A stretch of DNA of 38,816 nucleotides from Bacteroidales bacterium (GTDB lineage: Bacteria > Bacteroidota > Bacteroidia > Bacteroidales > FEN-979). The stretch spans positions 1-38,816 of the forward strand of contig JAUXWT010000007.1 in the NCBI GenBank assembly GCA_030681475.1, written 5' to 3'. Position numbers and translations under genes: made by a program. A model generated the notes under the pieces. It searched no databases. It was given only the letters and a program-made list of their open reading frames with translations, and was not told the DNA's origin. Shown here one piece after another: positions 1 to 7,018 of the stretch. Position 1 is the first letter of the stretch. Each line of letters opens with the position of its first letter.

Positions 1-142
1 GGGTGATTTCCCTGGGATACGTTCCGTCGGCCCTGGCGATCTTTAACTGGGCAAACAGTTTTTGAGAGTTGTAGTACAGTACTTTGTACCCTTTCAAACA
101 CGCCTGGTGCCCCAGTGCCGAGATTAAAAAACTTTTACCTAT
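1..142 (-). pseudogene. IS21-family IstB-like ATPase fragment (broken, runs off window)
   Basis: The leftward translation of this edge is open for 46 codons. It begins at the end of a Walker A motif (IGKSF) and continues with SALGHQACLKGYKVLYYN, then SQKLFAQLKIARADGTY. This is the pattern after the P-loop in IstB, the helper ATPase of IS21-type transposases. Recognition rests on remembered family sequence. The similarity stops at about position 142, at the I of the expected GxGKS. Upstream in the same frame come only ECL-like codons and then a stop at 152-154. The first part of the protein is therefore absent here and the copy cannot be a whole gene. The rest lies beyond position 1, so the state of istA and of the IstB C-terminus is unknown. 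The break falls at the edge of the repeat that starts at 142. Confidence 0.7.
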
Positions 143-396
143 CTCGCAGAGTTACGCGGAGGTTTTTGCTAAGTTTCGCAGAGGTTTTAACGGGAATGAA
201 CCTCCTCGCCGCAAGCAGCGAGGTATCAAAATGGAAAAAAATCAGTTCACGTCGCAAGCGACTGGGAATTAACTCAAAATACCTCTCCCACGTCCCCCTC
301 TCCGTGTTGGAGAGGGGGTGCAGGGGGTGAGGTAATTAAATCCATATTATCTGCTTTCAGCGTAAATCTGCGGTTTCTCTGTGAAACTCTGCGAGA
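142..396. repeat. Candidate non-autonomous inverted-repeat element
   Basis: A 12-bp word TCTCGCAGAGTT at 142-153 is repeated in exact inverted orientation as AACTCTGCGAGA at 385-396, enclosing about 230 bp. Similarity of the arms continues a few bases inward but is imperfect. Inside are small hairpins built on CCTCGC/GCGAGG (about 203-222) and GTCGC/GCGAC (251-262), and a larger one at 281-333. No convincing protein is encoded. The left edge coincides with the point where istB similarity ends. It may be a MITE-like element or a cluster of REP-like sequences. No target-site duplication could be identified. Confidence 0.45.
281..333. repeat. GC-rich stem-loop
   Basis: CCCCCTCTCC (294-303) and GGAGAGGGGG (309-318) form a perfect 10-bp stem around the loop GTGTT. 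Outer arms ACCTC (281-285) and GAGGT (329-333) can extend it. No T-run follows and there is no gene directly upstream, so this is more likely an interspersed palindrome than a terminator. Confidence 0.6.
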
Positions 397-411
397 AGAA
401 AAATTTTTAAA

Positions 412-430
412 TACACCCAAATCGGGTGTA
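412..430. repeat. Short perfect hairpin
   Basis: TACACCC (412-418) pairs perfectly with GGGTGTA (424-430) around a 5-base loop AAATC. No T-tract follows. It lies between the candidate inverted-repeat element and the tandem arrays, and its role is unknown. Confidence 0.5.
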
Positions 431-453
431 GTCAAGCCCCTGTCGAATAGTCC

Positions 454-563
454 CTTAAAGGAGCCTTAAAGGAGCCTTAAAGGAGTCTTAAAGGAGCCTT
501 AAAGGACCTTTAATGGAACTCGCATGGAAGATGAAAGGAAGATGAAAGGAACATGAAAGGAGG
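454..563. repeat. Two adjacent 11-bp tandem arrays
   Basis: Five copies of an 11-bp word close to CTTAAAGGAGC start at 454, 465, 476, 487 and 498. After a short spacer, three copies of a related word ATGAAAGGAAG start at 531, 542 and 553, again with period 11. Every unit carries an AAA followed by GG in the same phase. No protein-coding signal is seen. The array lies about 120 bp upstream of the helicase promoter. Confidence 0.75.
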
Positions 564-592
564 CTTAGAGAAACACGAAGGAAATTACAAAA

Positions 593-672
593 ATTAACCG
601 CGGAGACGCGGAGGCGCAGAGAAATTTAAATTGATAATGAGCACTTTGCGTCTCCACGTCTTTGCGGTTATT
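593..672. repeat. Imperfect inverted repeat of the CGCGGAG family
   Basis: The left arm (593-621) reads ACCGCGGAGACGCGGAGG and then CGCAGAG. The reverse complement of the right arm (644-672) reads AACCGCAAAGACGTGGAGA and then CGCAAAG, so most positions pair and a long hairpin with a 22-base AT-rich loop is possible. A further copy of the left arm is at 37613. The right arm ends just before the helicase promoter. Confidence 0.65.
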
Positions 673-684
673 CTTAATTATCGT

Positions 685-716
685 TTTGGAAGGTGTTCAA
701 TTTTAACCTATTTTTG
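685..716 (+). promoter_or_regulatory. Bacteroidota-type promoter of the helicase gene
   Basis: TTTG at 685-688 and TATTTTTG at 709-716, separated by 20 bp, match the phylum consensus TTTG-N19..21-TAnnTTTG. Transcription would begin near 722, about ten bases before the ATG at 733. This supports that ATG over the longer reading frame, whose possible start at 631 lies upstream of the promoter. Confidence 0.7.
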
Positions 717-732
717 CAGCTCATTTCTCTCC

Positions 733-3054
733 ATGTCAAACAATATCCTCAACGAATTAAACGAAGAACAGCGTGCGGCCGTGATCGCCACGGAAGGGCC
801 GGTGATGGTGATCGCGGGCGCCGGATCGGGAAAGACCCGCGCGCTCACCTACCGCGTGGCTCACCTGGTGGAAAAAGGGGTCGATCCGTTCCACATCCTT
901 GCCCTCACCTTTACCAATAAAGCCGCCCGCGAAATGAAAGAACGGATCATCCGGCTCGTGGGCGATGAAGCTAAAAATGTGTGGATGGGAACCTTTCACT
1001 CGGTCTTCGCACGGGTGCTGCGTATCGAGGGACACCTGCTCGGGTATCCGCCAAACTATACCATCTATGATACCGACGACACAAAAAGGGTCATCCGAAA
1101 CCTGATCAAAGAGAATAACCTCGACGATAAGGTTTACCAGGCAGGCTACATCCTTCACAGGATCTCGTCGGCCAAAACAAGCCTGCTATCTGCCGAAGAG
1201 TACGATGAGAACCCCGAATTGAAGGAGTATGATGCCTCCGCAGGGAAACCCCTTACCGGGATGCTTTATAAACAATACCAGAGAAGGCTGAAGCGGGCTT
1301 CTGCCATGGATTTCGATGACCTGCTGTTCAACATGAATGTCCTTTTGCGCGACTTTCCTGATATCCTGTACAAATACCAGCAGAAATTCCATTACATCCT
1401 GGTGGATGAGTACCAGGATACCAACTTTGCCCAGTACCTGATCATCAAAAATCTTGCAGCCAACAATGAAAATATCTGCGTGGTGGGCGACGACGCGCAA
1501 AGTATCTATGCCTTCAGGGGGGCCAACATCCGGAACATCCTGAACTTCAAAAGCGACTACCCCGACCACCAGGTCTTTAAGCTGGAACAAAATTACCGGT
1601 CCACGAAAATGATCGTCAACGCGGCCAACAAGATCATTGAGAACAACAAGCACCAGATCTTCAAAGAGATATGGACCGAAAATGACGAGGGTCCGCGCAT
1701 TCAGCTCATCAGGGCCTCCACCGACAATGAAGAGGCGAACCTGGTAGCGCAATCGATTTTTGAGAACAAGATGAACAACCAGTTGCAGAATACCGCCTTT
1801 GCCATCTTGTACCGCACCAACGCGCAGTCGCGCGCCCATGAGGAGGCCTTGCGGCGGCTCAATATCCCATGCCGGATTTACGGAGGGGTATCATTTTACC
1901 AGCGCAAGGAGGTCAAGGACCTGCTCGCCTATTTCCGCCTCGCCATCAACAACCGCGATGAAGATGCCCTGCTGAGGGTTATCAATTTCCCCGCCCGCGG
2001 AATCGGCAAAACTACCCTGGAGAAACTCGTGGTGATGGCCGATGAGCATAAGAAACCGATTTTCGAACTGATCGAAAATACATCTGATCACAGCATTCGC
2101 CTGCCAGAAGCGACCTTCCAGAAGGTGTACGGCTTTGTGACCATGATCAAAAGTTTTTCGGTCCTGCTCAATTCAAAAAATGCCTACGAACTGGCTAAGC
2201 ATATCGCGGGATCATCGGGTTTGATGAAAGAGTTGTACGACGATAAAACGCCTGAAGGGGTGAGCCGGTTCGAAAACCTGGAAGAGTTGCTAAACGCGAT
2301 CAAGGAATTTTCGGATTCGCCAAGAACGAATATCGAAACAGGTGAAATAGAGCCGAATGTAGTCCGCACGCTGGATGAATTTATGCAGGACATCGCCCTG
2401 CTCACCGATGCCGACAAGGGCAATCCCGACGATGTTGACCGTGTGACACTGATGACGGTCCATTCGGCCAAGGGGCTTGAATTTCCTTATGTGTACGTGG
2501 TCGGGATGGAGGAAAACCTCTTCCCCGGCATCCAGTCGCTGAATTCGAGGGCCGACCTGGAGGAGGAACGCCGCCTGTTCTATGTAGCGGTGACACGCGC
2601 ACAGCAAAAACTCACCCTTGCGTATGCCGAAAACAGGTATCGCTGGGGAACGCCGACCATGTGCGAACCAAGCCGGTTCATCAGCGAGATCCCGGAAGGT
2701 TTTATCGATTTTCCCAGGAAAATCACCGTCGCGAAAACCGGATTTTCCAAAGAATACAACTGGTCGGCCAACATGCCCGGCGTGAATATGCCTGTGAAGA
2801 AGCCTGTGGTACCGAAGAATTTCCAGAAGGTAACCCATATTGAGCACAAAAACTCTCAACCCGACCCTGAAGGCCCACCTTCGGATGTTGAAACGATCAT
2901 GACAGGGATGGAGGTGATCCATGAACGTTTTGGCAAGGGCAAGGTGGTTAACCTCGAAGGGGTCGGACCCAATAAGAAGGCGACGGTATTTTTCCCGGCG
3001 ATCGGACAGAAGCAACTTCTGTTGAGGTTCGCAAAACTGAGGATCGTGAATTAG
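733..3054 (+). CDS. uvrD: UvrD/PcrA-type superfamily 1 DNA helicase
   Basis: This is a 773-residue ATP-driven 3'-5' DNA helicase for nucleotide-excision and mismatch repair and for clearing proteins from DNA. All SF1A motifs are visible: Walker A GAGSGKT at 29-35, DEYQDT near 224, GDDAQSIYAFRGA, LEQNYRST, TVHSAKGLEF and the ERRLFYVAVTRA box. The last 50 residues contain GMEVIHERFGKGKVV, the small C-terminal domain that PcrA and UvrD proteins use to contact RNA polymerase. The length is normal for the family. The ATG at 733 was chosen because it gives the usual short N-terminus and follows the promoter at 685-716. The frame is open further upstream, but only through repeat DNA. It could equally be named pcrA, which sequence alone does not separate from uvrD. 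Confidence 0.95.
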   Translation: MSNNILNELNEEQRAAVIATEGPVMVIAGAGSGKTRALTYRVAHLVEKGVDPFHILALTFTNKAAREMKERIIRLVGDEAKNVWMGTFHSVFARVLRIEGHLLGYPPNYTIYDTDDTKRVIRNLIKENNLDDKVYQAGYILHRISSAKTSLLSAEEYDENPELKEYDASAGKPLTGMLYKQYQRRLKRASAMDFDDLLFNMNVLLRDFPDILYKYQQKFHYILVDEYQDTNFAQYLIIKNLAANNENICVVGDDAQSIYAFRGANIRNILNFKSDYPDHQVFKLEQNYRSTKMIVNAANKIIENNKHQIFKEIWTENDEGPRIQLIRASTDNEEANLVAQSIFENKMNNQLQNTAFAILYRTNAQSRAHEEALRRLNIPCRIYGGVSFYQRKEVKDLLAYFRLAINNRDEDALLRVINFPARGIGKTTLEKLVVMADEHKKPIFELIENTSDHSIRLPEATFQKVYGFVTMIKSFSVLLNSKNAYELAKHIAGSSGLMKELYDDKTPEGVSRFENLEELLNAIKEFSDSPRTNIETGEIEPNVVRTLDEFMQDIALLTDADKGNPDDVDRVTLMTVHSAKGLEFPYVYVVGMEENLFPGIQSLNSRADLEEERRLFYVAVTRAQQKLTLAYAENRYRWGTPTMCEPSRFISEIPEGFIDFPRKITVAKTGFSKEYNWSANMPGVNMPVKKPVVPKNFQKVTHIEHKNSQPDPEGPPSDVETIMTGMEVIHERFGKGKVVNLEGVGPNKKATVFFPAIGQKQLLLRFAKLRIVN

Positions 3055-3055
3055 A

Positions 3056-3147
3056 TTTACGATTGGACGATTTACGATTATCATTGCTCCAACGGAAAAC
3101 GTCAATCAAACAATTTATTCTGAACTCGTAAATCGTCCAATCGTAAA
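3056..3147. repeat. 22-bp perfect inverted repeat between helicase and DUF4290 genes
   Basis: Bases 3056-3077 (beginning TTTACGATTGGACGATTT) are the exact reverse complement of 3126-3147, with a 48-bp spacer. Each arm contains an internal echo of ACGATT. The left arm starts directly after the helicase stop codon and the right arm ends 6 bp before the -7 element of the next gene. It could form a long hairpin at the end of the helicase mRNA, but no U-tract follows. Confidence 0.8.
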
Positions 3148-3153
3148 TTGTCG

Positions 3154-3161
3154 TATCTTTG
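3154..3161 (+). promoter_or_regulatory. -7 promoter element for DUF4290-murA
   Basis: TATCTTTG is an exact match to TAnnTTTG. It lies 25 bp before the ATG at 3187. No clear TTTG is present at the -33 position, which falls in the right arm of the inverted repeat. Confidence 0.5.
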
Positions 3162-3186
3162 TAAAAAATTTCCCGTGAACGAACAA

Positions 3187-3849
3187 ATGGAATACAACAC
3201 CACCCGCGAGATGATGCTTATTCCGGAATATGGCCGGAATATCCAGCGGATGATACAATACTGCTGCACCGTCGAAGATCGTGAAAAACGCAACAAGGCA
3301 GCAAAATTCATCATCAATGTCATGGCAGAACTTAACCCTTCCGTGAAAGAATCAGGCGATTACAAGCATAAATTATGGGATCATCTCTTCATCATTGCAG
3401 ATTTTAAGCTCGATGTGGACGCCCCCTATCCCCCTCCCCCGCCCCTGTCGCTCAGCACCAAACCCGAACACCTCTCTTACCACGACAAGGAGATCGAATT
3501 CAAACATTATGGCAAGAACATCGCCCTGATGATCGAAAAGGCATCGGAATATGAGGAGGGCCCGGAGAAAGAAGCGCTGGTGAAAGCCATCGCCAACCAT
3601 ATGAAGAAATCATACCTGAACTGGAACAGGGAATCGGTCAACGACGAACTGATCGAAAAACACCTGACTGTGCTGTCAAAAGACCGGATCAAGCTCAACC
3701 AGGATTTCAAATTTACCCATACCAACGATATTCTTGCCCAGAACCAGAAGCGGAAACCATTCCGCCAGGGCCCCGACCGGAATTTCAACAAACAAGGTCA
3801 TCCAAAACAAAATTACAGCAACCAGCGCGGCCGGAATAAACCCCAATGA
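3187..3849 (+). CDS. DUF4290 family protein
   Basis: This 220-residue protein resembles DUF4290, a family known mainly from Bacteroidota and without an established function. The N-terminal 170 residues are charged and probably helical (MEYNTTREMMLIPEYGRN onward), interrupted by a proline run PYPPPPPLS near residue 80. The last 35 residues are dominated by N, Q, K, R and G and look disordered and basic, which would suit nucleic-acid or acidic-partner binding (inference). There is no signal peptide or membrane segment, so it is probably cytoplasmic. Its stop codon overlaps the murA start (ATGA), so the two are co-transcribed and probably translationally coupled. The ATG at 3187 was preferred over a TTG at 3148 because the -7 element at 3154 lies inside that longer frame. 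Confidence 0.8.
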   Translation: MEYNTTREMMLIPEYGRNIQRMIQYCCTVEDREKRNKAAKFIINVMAELNPSVKESGDYKHKLWDHLFIIADFKLDVDAPYPPPPPLSLSTKPEHLSYHDKEIEFKHYGKNIALMIEKASEYEEGPEKEALVKAIANHMKKSYLNWNRESVNDELIEKHLTVLSKDRIKLNQDFKFTHTNDILAQNQKRKPFRQGPDRNFNKQGHPKQNYSNQRGRNKPQ

Positions 3850-5156
3850 GTTCTTTCGAGATCATCGGGGGGCACAAATTAAATGGTGAAATAACTCCCC
3901 AGGGCGCAAAGAATGAAGCGCTGCAGGTGATTTGCGCCTGCCTGCTTACCGCCGAAAAGGTCACCCTCCATAACATTCCCGACATCCGCGATGTAAACAA
4001 GCTTATCGAACTGTTGGCGGCTATCGGAGTAATTGTTTCCAAAACCGGGAATGCCTCTTTTACCTTTGAGACCAGGGATATTGACTTCGATTATCTGCGG
4101 TCCAAAGATTTTCGGGACAAGGTTGGCAGTCTCCGCGGATCGATCATGATCCTGGGACCGATGCTTGCAAGGTATGGCAAGGGATTCGTCTATATTCCCG
4201 GTGGGGATAAAATAGGCCGCCGCCGCCTCGACACACATTTTCTTGGGCTCCAGAAACTGGGCGCCGATTTCAGTTATGATCAGGAGCAACAACTTTTCAC
4301 CGTAACCTCCTCCGGCCTCCGCGGCGACTACATGTTGCTTGATGAAGCTTCGGTGACCGGTACGGCGAACATCCTGATGGCAGCGGTGATGGCCTCCGGA
4401 ACCACTACGATCTTCAACGCCGCCTGTGAACCCTATATTTCGCAGCTTTGCAAGATGCTGGTCAGCATGGGCGCAAAAATAGAAGGGATCGGATCCAATC
4501 TGCTCACGATCAACGGCGTGGAACGGCTTCACGGGTGTGAACACACCCTGCTGGCCGACATGATCGAAGTTGGCAGTTTTATCGGCCTTGCAGCCATGAC
4601 CGGCTCGGAGATCACCATTAAAAATGTTAATTACCAGCAACTTGGACTGATACCAGATGTTTTCAAACGCATGGGGATCAGGATTGAGCGGAGGAACGAT
4701 GACATTTACATTCCCGCCCAGGAACATTATGAGGTGGAGACTTTTATGGATGGGTCGATCATGACCATTGCCGATGCTCCCTGGCCCGGCTTTACACCCG
4801 ACCTGATCAGTATTGTACTTGTCATTGCCACCCAGGCTAAGGGGAGCGTACTTATCCATCAAAAGATGTTTGAAAGCAGGCTCTTTTTCGTGGACAAGCT
4901 TATTGACATGGGGGCCAGGATCATCCTTTGCGATCCACACCGGGCAACCGTGATCGGCCTCGACCATCAGTACAAGCTCAGGGGGATCCGCATGTCCTCA
5001 CCTGACATCCGCGCAGGCGTAGCGCTCCTGATCTCCGCCTTATCTGCTGAAGGTAAAAGCATCATCGACAACATTGAACAGATTGACCGTGGTTACCAGG
5101 AAATCGACCTCCGGCTTCAGAAACTCGGGGCCCATATCCGCAGGATCAATGGCTGA
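3846..5156 (+). CDS. murA: UDP-N-acetylglucosamine 1-carboxyvinyltransferase
   Basis: MurA (436 residues) transfers enolpyruvate from PEP to UDP-GlcNAc, the first committed step of peptidoglycan synthesis in the cytoplasm. Conserved features are the Lys-Asn pair (QGAKNEA, residues 19-25), the SLRGSIMILGPMLARYG segment, RRRLDTH, the FTPDLIS loop and the SSPDIRAGVALL block near the C-terminus. The catalytic-loop residue that is Cys115 in E. coli is Asp here: PGGDKIG, Asp121, codon GAT at 4206-4208. Enzymes with Asp at this site are known to work and to escape fosfomycin, which alkylates the Cys. The gene overlaps the DUF4290 gene by 4 bp. Confidence 0.95.
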   Translation: MSSFEIIGGHKLNGEITPQGAKNEALQVICACLLTAEKVTLHNIPDIRDVNKLIELLAAIGVIVSKTGNASFTFETRDIDFDYLRSKDFRDKVGSLRGSIMILGPMLARYGKGFVYIPGGDKIGRRRLDTHFLGLQKLGADFSYDQEQQLFTVTSSGLRGDYMLLDEASVTGTANILMAAVMASGTTTIFNAACEPYISQLCKMLVSMGAKIEGIGSNLLTINGVERLHGCEHTLLADMIEVGSFIGLAAMTGSEITIKNVNYQQLGLIPDVFKRMGIRIERRNDDIYIPAQEHYEVETFMDGSIMTIADAPWPGFTPDLISIVLVIATQAKGSVLIHQKMFESRLFFVDKLIDMGARIILCDPHRATVIGLDHQYKLRGIRMSSPDIRAGVALLISALSAEGKSIIDNIEQIDRGYQEIDLRLQKLGAHIRRING

Positions 5157-5228
5157 CAATTTGTCGGAAATCATCAATTGGCAAGTTTTTTGATGTCGCT
5201 AAACCGAATTGATTCGAATACAATTTTT

Positions 5229-5822
5229 ATGGCTCGCAAAAGTAAAAAAGAGAAGGAAAACACGATGGATAGCACCAACACGAAAAAGAATGCTCATGCA
5301 GAACAGGCTGAGCAGGAGATACAGGAATCCAAGCCAATCACAGAAAGTACTGCATTCAATGTCGATCAGTCACCCGACTTGTTAAACGATCCTCCGTATG
5401 CTGAATTGAATGATAAGTACCTTCGCCTCTATTCGGATTTTGATAATTTCCGGAAACGTACCCTGAAGGAGAAGATCGAGAGCAGCAAATATGCCTCCGC
5501 GGATGTCATTATCAAGCTGTTGCCTGTGCTGGATGACTTTGACCGTGCCATAAAGGCATTTGAAGGTACCGGTGAGGCCGGGATGGCCTTTAAGGACGGA
5601 ATTGTCCTCATTTTCAATAAATTTCTCTCTATCCTAAATCAGCAAGGTTTACAGCAAATGAGGACAACGGGTGAAACATTTGACACCGATTTTCATGAAG
5701 CCATCACAAACATTCTGGCCCCCTCCCCTGAACAAAAAGGGAAGATCGTGGATGAGATTGAAAAAGGTTACCTTTTAAATGGAAGGGTGATCAGGTATGC
5801 AAAAGTGGTGGTTGGCAGTTAA
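5229..5822 (+). CDS. grpE: Nucleotide exchange factor GrpE
   Basis: GrpE (197 residues from this start) releases ADP from DnaK. The N-terminal 60 residues are charged and low in complexity, as usual. The coiled-coil part begins at LNDKYLRLYSDFDNFRKRT, and the C-terminal beta domain ends with GYLLNGRVIRYAKVVVG, close to the family consensus. The start is uncertain: ATG at 5229 (MARKSKKEKEN) was chosen, but ATG at 5265 is preceded by AGAAGGA and is also plausible. dnaJ follows after 9 bp, so the two co-chaperones form one unit. dnaK is not in the window. Confidence 0.9.
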   Translation: MARKSKKEKENTMDSTNTKKNAHAEQAEQEIQESKPITESTAFNVDQSPDLLNDPPYAELNDKYLRLYSDFDNFRKRTLKEKIESSKYASADVIIKLLPVLDDFDRAIKAFEGTGEAGMAFKDGIVLIFNKFLSILNQQGLQQMRTTGETFDTDFHEAITNILAPSPEQKGKIVDEIEKGYLLNGRVIRYAKVVVGS

Positions 5823-5831
5823 CGATAATAT

Positions 5832-7007
5832 ATGTCGAAAAGAGATTATTACGAAGTCCTGGAGGTCGGCAAGGATGTTTCGCCAGAAGATCTGAAGAAG
5901 GCCTACCGGAAGCAGGCCATCAAGTTCCATCCGGATAAAAACCCGGGGAAGAAAGATACCGAGGAGAAATTCAAGGAGGCTGCCGAGGCGTATGAAGTGC
6001 TGAGCGATCCGGCCAAACGGAAACGCTATGATCAGTTTGGCCATGCCGGAGTAGGTAATGGCCAGGGTCGTGGCGGATTTAGCGGCGGCATGACCATGGA
6101 AGATATTTTTAGCCACTTCGGCGACATTTTTGGCGGCGGAGGCGGCGGAGGCGATCCATTCAGTTCATTTTTCGGGGGAGGTGGCGGAGGCCGACGGGGG
6201 AAAACGGTCAACCGGGGTTCCAACCTGCGCGTTAAGGTAAAACTTACCCTGGAAGAGATCGCCCACGGGGTTGAAAAGAAGATCAAAGTCAACAAATATC
6301 TTGCATGCAACACCTGCAAAGGTACCGGCGCAAAAGACGGCAGCGCCTATTCCACCTGTTCCACATGCCGTGGTTCCGGCCACGTCTCGAGGATAACTTC
6401 AACGTTTTTGGGACAGATGCAAACCTCGCAAACCTGCCCTAACTGCGGAGGCGAGGGACAGGTCATCACCGATAAATGCACCGATTGTGCCGGTAACGGC
6501 GTTGTAAAGGGTGAAGAGGTGATCTCCATCCGGATCCCCACCGGCGTGTCTGAAGGCATGCAGCTTTCGATGGGGGGCAAAGGCAACGCGGCTGCGCGCG
6601 GAGGAATTGCCGGTGATCTTCTAATCCAGATCGAAGAGACCGGTCATGAATTGTTTGACCGTGACGGGAGCAACCTCCTCTATGAACATTACATTACCTT
6701 CTCAGAAGCAGCGCTCGGCAGCACCGCTGAGATTCCGACCATCGACGGGAAGGTCAAAATAAAAATTGAGCCGGGAACCCAGAGCGGGAAGGTGCTGAGG
6801 TTGCGCAGCAAAGGCCTCAGCAGCATCAATGGTTATGAAGGCAAAGGCGACATGTTGGTCAGTATTGTCATCTGGACACCCAAATCGCTGACAAAAGAGG
6901 AGAAGGCCATCCTGGAAAAATTAGATAATTCCGCCAATTTCAAACCCTCGCCGGGTACACGTGATAAAAACATTTTTTCCCGGATGAAGAACCTGTTCGA
7001 TCAATAA
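5832..7007 (+). CDS. dnaJ: Chaperone DnaJ (type I Hsp40)
   Basis: This 391-residue type I J-protein stimulates DnaK's ATPase and delivers unfolded substrates. The N-terminal J domain carries HPD at 33-35. A G/F region follows with two polyglycine runs (about residues 100-122). Four CxxCxGxG zinc repeats come next: [24 protein letters not shown] and CTDCAGNG, starting near residue 159. The C-terminal substrate-binding domains include GDLLIQIEE and [12 protein letters not shown]. All key residues are intact. It lies directly after grpE. Confidence 0.96.
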   Translation: MSKRDYYEVLEVGKDVSPEDLKKAYRKQAIKFHPDKNPGKKDTEEKFKEAAEAYEVLSDPAKRKRYDQFGHAGVGNGQGRGGFSGGMTMEDIFSHFGDIFGGGGGGGDPFSSFFGGGGGGRRGKTVNRGSNLRVKVKLTLEEIAHGVEKKIKVNKYLACNTCKGTGAKDGSAYSTCSTCRGSGHVSRITSTFLGQMQTSQTCPNCGGEGQVITDKCTDCAGNGVVKGEEVISIRIPTGVSEGMQLSMGGKGNAAARGGIAGDLLIQIEETGHELFDRDGSNLLYEHYITFSEAALGSTAEIPTIDGKVKIKIEPGTQSGKVLRLRSKGLSSINGYEGKGDMLVSIVIWTPKSLTKEEKAILEKLDNSANFKPSPGTRDKNIFSRMKNLFDQ

Positions 7008-7018
7008 AAATCACATGT

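Noticed and set aside
84-330. Two short rightward reading frames in the first 330 bp
   Set aside because: They run across the istB fragment in antisense and through the inverted-repeat element, and neither resembles a protein family.
454-563. Tandem arrays considered as a CRISPR array
   Set aside because: Units of 11 bp are directly adjacent with no unique spacers and no cas genes are present.
631-732. Longer N-terminus for the helicase starting at 631
   Set aside because: The extra 34 codons are repeat DNA and promoter sequence; the ATG at 733 follows a good promoter and gives the normal family N-terminus.
2290-3105. Leftward 271-codon frame opposite the helicase
   Set aside because: It is fully antisense to a well-supported gene, has no promoter or partner, and its His/Arg-rich composition is that of a mirrored coding frame.
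3879-4967. Leftward 362-codon frame opposite murA
   Set aside because: It is long but wholly antisense to conserved MurA sequence, with no recognisable domain; an artefact of codon bias.
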